Shown here piece after piece: positions 53,121 to 61,840 of a DNA stretch of 64,000 nt. The position numbers and the translations under genes were made by a program. The notes under the pieces are model-generated. The model worked only from the letters and a program-made list of their open reading frames with translations, did no database searches and was not told the DNA's origin. The stretch is taken from assembly GCF_000744095.1 (NCBI RefSeq), contig NZ_JQLI01000008.1, positions 992,001 to 1,056,000 on the forward strand. The letters are read 5' to 3'. The number at the start of each line of letters is the position of its first letter. Positions within the stretch are counted from its first letter, which is position 1. The stretch is from Cupriavidus necator A5-1. GTDB taxonomy: Bacteria > Pseudomonadota > Gammaproteobacteria > Burkholderiales > Burkholderiaceae.

Positions 53121-53458
53121 GCGGTGCCTTGCGAAGGGCCACTTTTGACCGATCCCCATGGAGGGCGTAGGCCGCCCACTAACACGGGCATCGCGTCAAC
53201 GCCTACGGCTGCGCTGCGCGCGGCGCATCAGCTGGGGCGAGGCGCTGGCGCAGGGAAGTGCGTCGCTGCGCTCGCAGCGACGACGCCGGTCACGGGCTCA
53301 AGAACCATCGCTGGAGTAGAACGCGGTCGGTGGGTCAGCCACCATTGGACGCCGCGCGAAGCGCAGCCGAACGCCTTGATGCGATACGGTGCTCAGCAGG
53401 CGGCCACCACCCTGCCTGGGATCGTTCAAAAGTGGGTTAACGCCAGGCACCCCCACAC

Positions 53459-53653
53459 ACTCACCTGGCGTAGCAGGGTGGAATCGCGACCGCGCCTCAC
53501 GGAAACCAAAGCCGCCTATACGACCAGAAGCGCCCCCTTGATAGCCAGCCGCTCAGGCGATGCGATTTTGGTGACTTTTGTCGCTCGGACAATAGTCACC
53601 CGCCCAGGAGGGCGGAACCAAGCGGTTCAAACAACGACAACATGTCACCAGCC
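53459..53653 (-). repeat. Dispersed intergenic repeat, copy 3 (right arm)
   Basis: The minus strand reads as the left-arm copy: TGGTGACATGTTGTCGTTG, GGTTCCGCCCTCCTGGGCG, TCCGAGCGACAAAAGTCACC and CGCCAGGTGAGTG. It is about 80 percent alike by eye. Its tail is followed by another partial copy at 53687-53727. Together with copy 2 it makes the arms of a large inverted repeat. Confidence 0.8.
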
Positions 53654-53746
53654 GCGAAAGCCCTTGAATCCCAGCCGCACGAGCGGTCGAACAGCGACAC
53701 ATGTCACCAGCAGCGAGAGCCGCCGATCATCGACATTACAAGATCT

Positions 53747-54886
53747 TCAACCCGGCACCGCCATCACGCCGCTCTTGAGCAGCGCGGCCACCAGATCGGA
53801 CTGCGTGACCATGCCGACCACGCGGCGGTGGTCGTCGATCACCGGCGCATGATGCAGGCCGCCGTCGGAAAACGCCTGGGCCAGTTCCACCATCGGCTGG
53901 TCGGCACGGGCGGTGACCACCGCACGCGTCATCAGATCCCGCACAGTCCCGGCCAGCCGCCGCGCCCCGGTATCTCGCTGCGCCGCAAAGAAATCGCTCT
54001 GCGTGATGATGCCTTCCAGCCTGCTGTTGGCGTCCACCACCGGTAGCGCCTTGATGCGGTGCCGCGACAGCAGGTGACCGGCTTCATGGGCGGGCTGGTC
54101 GGGCCGCACCGTGACCACGTCGCGCGACATGATCTCGCCGCACAGCACGTTGCCGAAGTGCCGGCGGTAGGCGCGCAGTTGCGCGGCCACCAGGATCTGC
54201 TCGAGGTCGTCTTCCTCGATGTCGAGGAATTCGCCACGTTGCTGCAGTGCCGCGTCCAGGTCGGCGCGGGTAAAGCCTATGCGCTGCGTCGGCGGCACGT
54301 CCTTGGTGCCATGCTGCATCGCGGGCTCCGGCGGGCGGTGCGGGTAGCGCCGCTGCGACAGGTTGTTGAAGGCCAGCGCCATCAACAGCAGCAGCATCGA
54401 ATTGAACAGCACCGGCACGACCACGAAGCCGAAGCCCAGCGCACTGACCGCCGGCCCGCCGAACACCGCGGTGATCGCCACGGCGCCGCTGGGTGGATGC
54501 ACGCAGCGGAACTGGAACATCAGCGCGATCGCCACCGCCACGGCCGTCGCCGCGGCCAGGCCGGGATCCGGGATCCAGCGCGCGCAGGCCACGCCGACCA
54601 GCGCAGCCAGCAGATTGCCGCCGATGATCGACCACGGCTGCGCCAGCGGACTCGACGGCACCGCGAACAGCAGCACTGCCGAGGCGCCCATCGGGGCGAC
54701 GAACCAGGGGTTGAAGCCACCCAGGGTCTGGTGGCTGATCCACTCGGTGCAGAACAGGCCGAGCAGGGCGCCAATGCAACTCTTGAGGCGCTCGTGGCGG
54801 TTCGCGGCGACCGGCAGCGGGACGAAAGTGCGTAGCCAGGCACGGGCATTCTGCGCCAGGGCGGAGACGGCGGGGGCGGTTGGCAT
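53747..54886 (-). CDS. HPP-family membrane protein with two CBS domains
   Basis: A 379-residue protein. The N-terminal third is an HPP-family membrane domain (four helices; the HPP motif appears in FRCVHPPSGAVAI), followed by a linker and two CBS domains (MSRDVVTVRPDQPAHEAG to ITQSDFF, and MTRAVVTARADQPMVELA to VTQSDLV). HPP proteins have been linked to nitrite transport in chloroplasts; bacterial members are poorly characterised. CBS pairs usually sense adenine nucleotides. ATG 54886 was chosen. Divergent from a ClC gene, which also has CBS domains. Confidence 0.87.
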   Translation of the reverse strand: MPTAPAVSALAQNARAWLRTFVPLPVAANRHERLKSCIGALLGLFCTEWISHQTLGGFNPWFVAPMGASAVLLFAVPSSPLAQPWSIIGGNLLAALVGVACARWIPDPGLAAATAVAVAIALMFQFRCVHPPSGAVAITAVFGGPAVSALGFGFVVVPVLFNSMLLLLMALAFNNLSQRRYPHRPPEPAMQHGTKDVPPTQRIGFTRADLDAALQQRGEFLDIEEDDLEQILVAAQLRAYRRHFGNVLCGEIMSRDVVTVRPDQPAHEAGHLLSRHRIKALPVVDANSRLEGIITQSDFFAAQRDTGARRLAGTVRDLMTRAVVTARADQPMVELAQAFSDGGLHHAPVIDDHRRVVGMVTQSDLVAALLKSGVMAVPG

Positions 54887-54921
54887 TCTTGTGACGGGGG
54901 GCGCTTTGGAATGGTGCACGT

Positions 54922-54944
54922 AATATATCACGCGGTGATATATT
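54922..54944. promoter_or_regulatory. Perfect 10-3-10 palindrome between HPP and ClC genes
   Basis: AATATATCAC (54922-54931), GCG, GTGATATATT (54935-54944). Both arms are perfectly complementary in an otherwise GC-rich stretch. It lies 36 bases upstream of the HPP gene and 70 upstream of the ClC gene, the right place for a dimeric repressor's operator controlling both. The cognate regulator is not evident in the window. Confidence 0.7.
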
Positions 54945-55014
54945 CGGTCGCCTTTGGTGCAGCGCATCCCAACATTGGCGCATCTTGCACCGCACAAGAG
55001 ACAAGGAGCCCCCA

Positions 55015-56772
55015 ATGTCGTCAGCCGCACCGTCCGAAAAGCGCGACTACACCGTCAACCGCCGCCTGCTGATGCTGTCCGTCATCGCGCTCGGCATCGG
55101 TGCCCTGAGCACCGTCGCGGCTGACGTGCTGGTCAACCTGATCCGCTTCTTCACCAACCTGTTCTTCTACCAGACACTGTCGCTGGCCGAGCGCTCGCCG
55201 GCCGGCCATGCGCTGGGCGCGTGGGTGATCGCGGTGCCGGTGCTGGGCGGGCTGATCGTCGGGCTGATGGCCCGCTACGGCAGCGACAAGATCCGCGGCC
55301 ACGGCATCCCCGAGGCGATCGAGGCGGTGCTGTTCGGCAAGAGCAAGATGTCGCCGCGCGTGGCGGTGCTCAAGCCTCTGTCGTCGGGCATCGTGATCGG
55401 CAGCGGCGGGCCGTTCGGCGCCGAGGGGCCGATCATCATGACCGGCGGCTCGCTGGCCTCATTGCTGGCGCAGTACCTGCACCTGACCGCGGGCGAGCGC
55501 AAGGCGCTGCTGGTGGCGGGCGCGTGCGCCGGCATGACGGCAATCTTCGGCACGCCGGTGGCGGCGGTGCTGCTGGCGGTCGAACTGCTGCTGTTCGAGC
55601 TGCGCCCGCGCAGCCTGCTGCCGGTGGCGCTCGCGTGCGCGGTGGCGGGCTTCCTGCGCCCGCTGTTCTTCGAGGCGGGCCCGCTGTTCCCGCTGCAGAC
55701 CGCCGCGGCCGGTACGCAGGCGCTGGCCTCGTGCGTGCTGGCCGGGCTGCTGTGCGGCGCGCTGGGCGCGGCCCTGACGCTGGCGCTGTACCGCACTGAA
55801 GACGCCTTTTCGCGTCTGCCCGTGCACTGGATGTGGTGGCCGGCGCTCGGCGGGCTGGTGGTCGGCATCGGCGGCTATTTCGAGCCGCGCGCGCTCGGCG
55901 TGGGCTATGACGTGATCGGCGACCTGCTGAACAACCGCATCGCCATCGAGATCGCCGTGGCGCTGCTGGCCGTCAAGGCCCTGATCTGGATCGCGGCGCT
56001 GGGCTCGGGCACTTCGGGCGGCGTGCTGGCGCCGCTGCTGATGCTGGGCGCGGGACTGGGCGTGGTGCTGGCGCCGTGGCTGCCGGGCGGCTCGCCGCAG
56101 CTGTGGGCGCTGGTGTGCATGGCCGGCGTGCTCGGCAGCGTGCTGGGCGCGCCGCTGACTGCGATCGTTTTTGCCTTCGGCCTGACCCATGACACGCCGG
56201 CGCTGCTGCCGCTGCTGCTGACTACCGCGGTGGCTTATGGCTTCTCGGTGCTGACCATGAAGCGTTCGATCATGACCGAGAAGATCGCGCGGCGCGGCCT
56301 GCATATCTATCGCGAATACGGCGTCGATCCACTCGAGCGCGCGCACGTGGACGAGTTGATGTCGCGCGAGGTGGTCGCCATCGACGCCGACCTGCCGGTG
56401 GCCGAGGCCATGGCGTGCTACTTCGGCGAGCATGCCGCGCATCGCGCCTATCCGGTGGTGGCGGACGGGCGCGTGCTCGGCATGCTGGAGCGCACCGCCA
56501 TCCGTGGCCTGGCGGCGGGCGAGGTGCCGCAAGGCATGCGCTGCCGCGACCTGCTGACCACCCCGGCCCATGTGCTGCTGCCCGGACAGACCGCGCGCGC
56601 CGCCGCCGGCAGCATGGCGGCGCTGAGCGTGGCGCGGCTGCCGGTGGTGGAGAGCGTGGAAACCATGCGCCTGGCCGGGATCCTGTCCCTGCGTGACCTG
56701 CTTCGCCCCAGCGGTCATGTCCACCACGAGGAATCGCGGCGCGAGCGCCTGCGCGGGCGCGTCGCGGCCTGA
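55015..56772 (+). CDS. ClC-family chloride channel/antiporter with CBS domains
   Basis: A 585-residue membrane protein. The ClC selectivity-filter motifs are present: GSGGPFGAEGP with the gating glutamate, and GSGTSGGVLAP. About 16-18 hydrophobic stretches precede a C-terminal CBS pair (MSREVVAIDADLPVAEA and LTTPAHVLLPGQTARAA). The first motif is GSGGP rather than GSGIP, so anion specificity may differ. AAGGAG precedes ATG 55015. It is divergent from the HPP-CBS gene and shares a palindrome with it. Confidence 0.92.
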   Translation: MSSAAPSEKRDYTVNRRLLMLSVIALGIGALSTVAADVLVNLIRFFTNLFFYQTLSLAERSPAGHALGAWVIAVPVLGGLIVGLMARYGSDKIRGHGIPEAIEAVLFGKSKMSPRVAVLKPLSSGIVIGSGGPFGAEGPIIMTGGSLASLLAQYLHLTAGERKALLVAGACAGMTAIFGTPVAAVLLAVELLLFELRPRSLLPVALACAVAGFLRPLFFEAGPLFPLQTAAAGTQALASCVLAGLLCGALGAALTLALYRTEDAFSRLPVHWMWWPALGGLVVGIGGYFEPRALGVGYDVIGDLLNNRIAIEIAVALLAVKALIWIAALGSGTSGGVLAPLLMLGAGLGVVLAPWLPGGSPQLWALVCMAGVLGSVLGAPLTAIVFAFGLTHDTPALLPLLLTTAVAYGFSVLTMKRSIMTEKIARRGLHIYREYGVDPLERAHVDELMSREVVAIDADLPVAEAMACYFGEHAAHRAYPVVADGRVLGMLERTAIRGLAAGEVPQGMRCRDLLTTPAHVLLPGQTARAAAGSMAALSVARLPVVESVETMRLAGILSLRDLLRPSGHVHHEESRRERLRGRVAA

Positions 56773-56788
56773 GTAGTCCGCCCGCGCG

Positions 56789-57211
56789 CTACAGCTTGTA
56801 GGTCGACAGCAGGATGCTGGTCTCGGTGGCGCTGATGCCGTCGATCAGCCGGATCCGGTCCAGCGTGCGGTCGAACGCCTCCAGGTTGTCGGCGCGCAGC
56901 TCGGCAATGATGTCCCAGCGCCCGTTGGTGGTGTGCAGCGCCTGCACATTGGGCTCCCCGCGCAGCGCCTGCAGCACGGTACGGGCCTTATTGCCTTCCA
57001 CGGCAATCGTCATCCACGCGCGGATTCGGTGTGCCTCGGCCTCGGGCCGCAGGCGCACCGTATAGCCGACGATCACACCTTCCTTTTCCAGCTTGTCGAT
57101 CCGGTTCTGCACGGTCGCGCGCGACACGCGCAGCGCCTGGGCCAGCGCCGTGACGGGCATGCGCGCGTTGTCGCGCAGGAGGGACAAGAGCTGGTGATCA
57201 GTGGCATCCAT
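56789..57211 (-). CDS. Lrp/AsnC-family transcriptional regulator
   Basis: A 140-residue regulator. The helix-turn-helix is ARMPVTALAQALRVSRATVQNRIDKLEKEGVI (core VSRATVQNRIDKLEKEG), and the C-terminal RAM domain includes VQALHTTNGRWDIIAELRADN. ATG 57211 is chosen; the start has no strong ribosome site. It is divergent from the arginine dihydrolase/deiminase-like gene and probably regulates it in response to an amino acid such as arginine or proline. Confidence 0.9.
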   Translation of the reverse strand: MDATDHQLLSLLRDNARMPVTALAQALRVSRATVQNRIDKLEKEGVIVGYTVRLRPEAEAHRIRAWMTIAVEGNKARTVLQALRGEPNVQALHTTNGRWDIIAELRADNLEAFDRTLDRIRLIDGISATETSILLSTYKL

Positions 57212-57274
57212 GGCGGGGCGAAAGGGGTTGTTGGCGATTTGCCAGAGCGATCTGGCGATTTGCTGAATGGTAGG

Positions 57275-57343
57275 CGCAAATTGCGCAAGGTGCTGGCTAT
57301 TAGTTAGCACCAGACTCCCCGAGAATTCAATCGACCGAATTCT
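57275..57343. promoter_or_regulatory. Cluster of inverted repeats in the Lrp/arginine gene promoter
   Basis: Three inverted repeats lie together: GCGCAA-A-TTGCGC (57275-57287), GGTGCT then ten bases then AGCACC (57290-57311), and AGAATTC then eight bases then GAATTCT (57322-57343). Lrp-type proteins often bind several phased sites in divergent promoters. This fits control of both flanking genes; the -35/-10 boxes were not assigned. Confidence 0.5.
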
Positions 57344-57376
57344 TTCCCAACCGCCATCACGAAAAAAGGAGCCACC

Positions 57377-58255
57377 GTGATCAACACCCCCACGATCCTG
57401 CTTGTCGAGCCGACTTTCTACGACGTGTCGTACAGCATCAATCCGTGGATGGATCCGGCCGCCTGGGCGCGCGACCCGCGCGGCATGCACCGCAGCGCCA
57501 TGGAGTCCTTCGACGCGCTGCGCGAGGCGCTGGGCCGGGCCGGCTTTGCGGTGGAGGTGGCCGCCGGCGCGCCGGGGCTGCCCGACATGGTGTTCCCGGC
57601 CAACGCCGCGGTGGTGCTCGACGGCCGCGCGCTGCTGGCGCGCTTCCGCTACCCGCAGCGGCGCGGCGAAGAAGCCCCGTTCGGGACGATCTTTGGCGCA
57701 CTGCGCGAGCGCGGCCTGCTCGACGAGGTCGCGCTGCTGCCTGAAGGCTGTTTCCAGGAAGGCGCGGGCGACTGCATCTGGGACGCCAGCCGCGGCCACT
57801 TCTGGGCTGGCTTCGGACCGCGCTCGTCGCACAAGGCGGCCACCGCCGTATCGAACTACTTCGGCAAGGACGTGGTGGCGCTGGAACTGGCCACCGAGCA
57901 GAGCTACCACCTCGACGTGTGCTTCTGCCCGCTGTCCGGCGGCGAGGTGCTGTACTACCCGCCCGCCTTCAGCGAAGCCGCGCTGCGCGAGCTGCGCGCA
58001 CGCGTGCCGGCACGGCTGCGCATCGAGGCCACCGCAGACGATCTGCGCCACTTCAGCGTCAACGCGGTCAACCTGAACGACCAGGTGGTGATGACCCGTA
58101 CCACGCCGCACCTGCGCACGGAACTGGGCCGGCGCGGCTACACGCTGCACGAGGTCGACCTGTCGCCCTTCATGCTGTCCGGCGGTGGCGCGTATTGCAT
58201 GACGCTGCGGCTGGACCGCAGCAGCGGTCCGGCCATCGCTGCGGCGGCCGCCTGA
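57377..58255 (+). CDS. Arginine dihydrolase/deiminase-like guanidino-modifying enzyme
   Basis: A 292-residue enzyme of the amidinotransferase/deiminase fold. EPTFYDVSYSINPWMDP near the N-terminus (Asn22), MVFPANAAVV, EGAGDCIWD, the catalytic His178 in YHLDVCFCPL and nucleophile Cys274 in GGGAYCMTL resemble ArgZ/AgrE arginine dihydrolase. That enzyme turns arginine directly into ornithine, CO2 and ammonia; simple deimination to citrulline is the alternative. A GTG start follows AAAGGAG. The ornithine cyclodeaminase gene begins 26 bases later, strongly linking it to arginine use. Confidence 0.82.
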   Translation: MINTPTILLVEPTFYDVSYSINPWMDPAAWARDPRGMHRSAMESFDALREALGRAGFAVEVAAGAPGLPDMVFPANAAVVLDGRALLARFRYPQRRGEEAPFGTIFGALRERGLLDEVALLPEGCFQEGAGDCIWDASRGHFWAGFGPRSSHKAATAVSNYFGKDVVALELATEQSYHLDVCFCPLSGGEVLYYPPAFSEAALRELRARVPARLRIEATADDLRHFSVNAVNLNDQVVMTRTTPHLRTELGRRGYTLHEVDLSPFMLSGGGAYCMTLRLDRSSGPAIAAAAA

Positions 58256-58281
58256 CACCATGGACAGCCAAGGAGACGATC

Positions 58282-59364
58282 ATGAAAGATACCGCCCGGT
58301 CGCTGTTCCTCGACGCCAACGACGTGGCCCGCCTGGTCGCCGCCATCGGCGCGCAGGCCGCCATCGTGCAGATGGCCGAGCAGGTCCGGCAGGACTTCCT
58401 GCGCTGGCATGCCTTTGACAAGTCAGCGCGCCTGGCGAGCCATTCGGCGCGTGGCGTGATCGAGCTGATGCCGGTCAGCGACGGCGTCCAGTACGCGTTC
58501 AAGTACGTCAACGGCCATCCGCGCAACGCGCAGCACGGCATGCCCACGGTGATGGCGTGCGGCCTGCTGGCCGAAGTGGAAACCGGCTTTCCGCTGATGC
58601 TGGCCGACCTGACCCTGGCCACCGCGCTGCGCACCGCGGCCACCTCGGCCCTGGCCGCGCGCGTCATGGCGCGGCCCGGCGCGCACAGCATGGCGCTGAT
58701 CGGCAACGGGGCGCAGGCGGAATTCCAGGTGCTGGCGTTTCACGCCATGCTGGGTGTGCGCGAGATTGCCGCCTATGACATCGATCCGGCCGCCACGGCA
58801 AGGTTGATGCGCAACCTGTCAGGCGTGCCGGGGCTGGTGATCCGTCCGGCGGCGTCGACAGAGGCGGCGCTGGCCGGCGCCGACATCGTGTCCACCGTCA
58901 CTGCCGACAAGACCCGCGCCACCATCCTGACGCCGGCGATGGTCCGTGCGGGCATGCACCTGAATGCGGTCGGTGGCGACTGCCCCGGCAAGACCGAGCT
59001 GCATCCGGATATCCTGCGCCACGCGCGCATCGTGGTGGAGTACGAACCGCAGACCCGCATCGAAGGCGAGATCCAGCAGCTGGCGGCGGATGCGCCGGTG
59101 ACCGAGCTGTGGCAAGTGCTGGCCGGTCACGCGCCGGGACGCGCCACCGCGGACGAGGTGACGGTGTTCGATTCAGTGGGGTTTGCGCTGGAAGATTATG
59201 CCGCGCTGCGCTGGCTTTACGCCGCGGCGCACGCGCACCGCGCGGGCAGGGCGGTGGAGCTGGTGGCGATGCCGCCCGACCCGCGCAACCTGTACGGCTG
59301 GATGATGGCGCAGGCCGACGGGCAAGCGGGGCTGGCACCGCCGCGCCACGTAGCGGTGGCCTGA
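58282..59364 (+). CDS. Ornithine cyclodeaminase
   Basis: A 360-residue member of the ornithine cyclodeaminase/mu-crystallin family. The NAD-binding motif ALIGNGAQAEFQVLAF and the active-site region GVIELMPVSDGVQYAFKYVNGHP are clear. It converts ornithine to proline and ammonia with NAD recycling. AAGGAGACGATC precedes the ATG. It lies downstream of the arginine enzyme and upstream of a terminator, making a two-gene arginine-to-proline operon. Confidence 0.9.
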   Translation: MKDTARSLFLDANDVARLVAAIGAQAAIVQMAEQVRQDFLRWHAFDKSARLASHSARGVIELMPVSDGVQYAFKYVNGHPRNAQHGMPTVMACGLLAEVETGFPLMLADLTLATALRTAATSALAARVMARPGAHSMALIGNGAQAEFQVLAFHAMLGVREIAAYDIDPAATARLMRNLSGVPGLVIRPAASTEAALAGADIVSTVTADKTRATILTPAMVRAGMHLNAVGGDCPGKTELHPDILRHARIVVEYEPQTRIEGEIQQLAADAPVTELWQVLAGHAPGRATADEVTVFDSVGFALEDYAALRWLYAAAHAHRAGRAVELVAMPPDPRNLYGWMMAQADGQAGLAPPRHVAVA

Positions 59365-59375
59365 GGCCAACGGCA

Positions 59376-59408
59376 AACAGGGGCCTGCGTGGCCCCTGTT
59401 CTCTTGTT
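59376..59408 (+). terminator. Rho-independent terminator after ornithine cyclodeaminase
   Basis: AACAGGGGCC (59376-59385), loop TGCGT, GGCCCCTGTT (59391-59400), then CTCTTGTT. The ten-base stem is perfect. It lies between convergent genes ending at 59364 and 59431 and may serve both directions, though the T-run is short. Confidence 0.75.
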
Positions 59409-59430
59409 GCGCGATGGCGCTGCGCAGGCG

Positions 59431-60027
59431 TTAGGGGGCGCGCCCCATCATCAGCTGCGCGCGCAGGAAGCCCTTGACCTCTTCCAGCGACGGCGTCTTC
59501 AGGAACACCATGATGCCCCAGTGCTGCAGCGCGTCGGCCACGCCGTCATAGGCCTGCCGGTTGGTGATCACCGCAAAGATCACGTGCTGGCTGGCAAAGA
59601 AGTTCTGCAGCTTCTCGATGGTGGCCGACTCGTTGTCGTTCAGCTCGTCGACGTAGTAGAGCACCACGCGCGGATGCTCGCTCACAGAGGTGATGACGGT
59701 GTCGAGCACGTCGTCGACCACCACGCTCTTGAGCGGCAGCCCCCACTTGCCGAGCTGGCCGTGGATGCGTTGCGCTTCTTGGTGGTTGGGGTGGAACACC
59801 ACCAGGTCCAGGCCGTGCGGCGATGCCGGTTCGTGGCCGATGCGCGTGGCCAGCAGGCGATGCACGGTTTCCTTGTGGATGCGCCGATGGCCGCCGTTGG
59901 TTTTCCACGCGCCGAGTTCGCCGCGTTCGACCATCTTTTGGACGGTGCCCAATGAGACATTGAGCAGTTTTGCCGCTGTACGCGTGCTGTAATAAGGCTT
60001 TTCAGCCAGTGCCGGATCCAGTTTCAT
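59431..60027 (-). CDS. Excisionase-type HTH protein with a response-regulator-like domain
   Basis: A 198-residue protein. The N-terminus is a MerR/excisionase-like helix-turn-helix (YSTRTAAKLLNVSLGTVQKM, then NGGHRRIHKETVHRLL). Residues from about 75 on (LDLVVFHPNHQEAQRIHGQL) form an alpha/beta receiver-like domain without a clear phosphorylatable aspartate pattern. It is likely a DNA-binding regulator with a non-canonical signal domain. It is convergent with ornithine cyclodeaminase. Partner unknown. Confidence 0.75.
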   Translation of the reverse strand: MKLDPALAEKPYYSTRTAAKLLNVSLGTVQKMVERGELGAWKTNGGHRRIHKETVHRLLATRIGHEPASPHGLDLVVFHPNHQEAQRIHGQLGKWGLPLKSVVVDDVLDTVITSVSEHPRVVLYYVDELNDNESATIEKLQNFFASQHVIFAVITNRQAYDGVADALQHWGIMVFLKTPSLEEVKGFLRAQLMMGRAP

Positions 60028-60511
60028 CCAATCACCCGTAGTCCTGAAGGCAGTCGCGCCAGGAGGGCGTGCGCGGCGCCAGGCACCTGCGCCGCGTGTG
60101 TCTCACTGCCAATGGTTGACTGACCCTGTGTCCTGGCCCGCTCCCCGCCGGCCGGACGGCTGTTTGTTATTGATTTAACGTTTTTGTCATTTCCCGGGGC
60201 TGCAGCTATTTCCGCAACTTGCATTGCCTCGGGTCCGGATTTGCCGGAAGCCCATAATATGCCGCAAAGGCAAGTCTATAAGTAAGAAAAAACTATATTC
60301 CGTCGCACTTTTGTACTTCACCGCACATTTGTCCCGCGGGGGTGTGGGGCAGCGACAGTACGCAGACACCGGAGCGCGGAGGTGGTTCCCCGGCGCGCGC
60401 CGCAACGCCCGTGGCCGCTGTCCGAAATTCAGCAGTCGCTGCAGAAATGTCTTGTCATGTCGTGATGGATCGCTGGCAGCGGGAGGATGCAAGGTCAGGT
60501 TTACAACTGGC
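60028..60511. other. Intergenic region upstream of the HTH gene
   Basis: About 480 bases between the HTH protein start and the dctD stop, both on the minus strand. The middle (60165-60310) is AT-rich and is probably the promoter zone of the HTH gene, but no -35/-10 pair with good spacing was found, nor a sigma-54 site. No small gene or repeat is supported. Confidence 0.4.
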
Positions 60512-61840
60512 TTACAACCCTTGCAATCCATATTTACGCACCTTGTCGAATAGCGTGGTCTTGGCCACCCCCAGCGCTTCGCTAGCGCGGCTCAGGTTGC
60601 CGTCGTGGCGCCGCATGGCGTCGGCGATCAGCGCGCGCTCGAACTGCTCGACCGCCTGCGCCAGCGGCAGGGCCTCGGGTGCGGTGGTGCCGTGGCCCGG
60701 GTTGCAGCCCAGCCCCAGTACATGGCGCTCGGCCAGGTTGCGCAGCTCGCGCACATTGCCCGGCCACGGGTAGGCCACCAGCGCGGCCAGCTCGGCTGGG
60801 GTGGCCGGCACCGCCTCGCGCCCGAAGCGCAGCGCGGCGTGCGCGACAAAGTGTTCGAACAGCGCCGGCACGTCTTCGCGCCGCTTGCGCAGCGGCGGCA
60901 GTTCCAGCGTGATCACGTTCAGGCGGTAGTACAGGTCCGCGCGGAACTGGCCGGCATCGGACAGCAAGCGCAGGTCGGCCTTGGTGGCGGCCACCACGCG
61001 CGCGTTGACCGGCACAGGCTGGTTGGAGCCGAGCCGCTCCACCACGCGCTCCTGCAACACGCGCAGCAGCTTGATCTGCAGCGGCATCGGCATGCTCTCG
61101 ATTTCATCGAGGAACAGCGTGCCGCCCTCGGCATGCTCAATCTTGCCGATGCGCCGTCGCGCGGCACCGGTGAACGAGCCCGCCTCGTGTCCGAAAATCT
61201 CGCTTTCGAACAGCTGCTCGGGCAGCCCGCCGCAGTTGATCGCGACAAAGTTGCGCGCCTGGCGCTGGCTGGACTCGTGCAGGCAGCGCGCCACCAGTTC
61301 CTTGCCGGTGCCGGTCTCGCCATGGATCAGCACGTTGGCGTCGGTGCCGCCGAGGTCGGCGATCAGCCGGCGCAGCCGCTCGACCGCGGGCGAATGGCCG
61401 ATCAGGCGGGTTTCGAGTTTCTGGCGTCCCGCCAGCCGATCGCGCAGTTCTGACACTTCCAGCGCCAGGCGGCGCTGTTCCAGCGCGCGCCGGGTGGCGT
61501 CCACCAGCTGCTCGGGCGAGAACGGTTTCTCCAGGAAGTCGTAGGCGCCTTGCTTCATCGCCTGCACCGCCAGGCCGACGTCGCCGTGGCCGGTGATCAT
61601 GATCACCGGCAGCGCCGGGTCGCGCTCGCGCAGTTGCGCCAGCAGCGCCATGCCGTCCTGCCCGGGCAGGCGGATGTCGCTGACAACCACGCCCGCATAG
61701 CCCGGCCCGACCTCGCGCAGCGCCGCCTCGGCGCTGCCCACGCCGCGCGTGGCGATGCCTTCCAGGCGCAACGCCTGCTCGCAGCCCAGGCGCACGTCGG
61801 CATCGTCCTCGACGATCAGTACGGTCAGGTCAGCCGGCAT
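60512..61840 (-). CDS. dctD: DctD-type sigma-54-dependent response regulator
   Basis: A 442-residue NtrC-family protein. The receiver has the phosphorylated Asp55 in VVVSDIRLPGQDG, the AAA+ domain Walker A GETGTGKE and LFLDEIESMP Walker B, and the C-terminus a Fis-like helix-turn-helix (NLSRASEALGVAKTTLFDKV). The sigma-54 contact loop reads GSFTGA instead of the usual GAFTGA. It acts with DctB to activate C4-dicarboxylate transport. ATG 61840 overlaps the end of dctB by 11 bases. Confidence 0.9.
   Translation of the reverse strand: MPADLTVLIVEDDADVRLGCEQALRLEGIATRGVGSAEAALREVGPGYAGVVVSDIRLPGQDGMALLAQLRERDPALPVIMITGHGDVGLAVQAMKQGAYDFLEKPFSPEQLVDATRRALEQRRLALEVSELRDRLAGRQKLETRLIGHSPAVERLRRLIADLGGTDANVLIHGETGTGKELVARCLHESSQRQARNFVAINCGGLPEQLFESEIFGHEAGSFTGAARRRIGKIEHAEGGTLFLDEIESMPMPLQIKLLRVLQERVVERLGSNQPVPVNARVVAATKADLRLLSDAGQFRADLYYRLNVITLELPPLRKRREDVPALFEHFVAHAALRFGREAVPATPAELAALVAYPWPGNVRELRNLAERHVLGLGCNPGHGTTAPEALPLAQAVEQFERALIADAMRRHDGNLSRASEALGVAKTTLFDKVRKYGLQGL

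Larger units (their letters stand above)
52705..53746. other. Intergenic region with a long imperfect inverted repeat
   Basis: About 1,040 bases between the AI-2E gene and the HPP-CBS gene without a credible protein gene. Two arms (52922-53120 and 53459-53653, opposite strands) enclose about 340 bases; the pairing continues inwards (CACTTTTGACCGATCC near 53141 against its near-complement at about 53421-53436). A partial fifth fragment of the same family lies near 53687-53727. The whole could fold into a very long hairpin RNA or mark a decayed mobile element. Confidence 0.75.

Noticed and set aside
52875-53852. A 325-codon plus-strand frame in the intergenic repeat region
   Set aside because: It crosses both arms of the inverted repeat and the end of the HPP gene, with no recognisable motif or ribosome site.
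60224-60553. A 109-codon plus-strand frame upstream of the HTH gene
   Set aside because: Basic, cysteine-rich, no ribosome site and overlaps the promoter region and dctD end.
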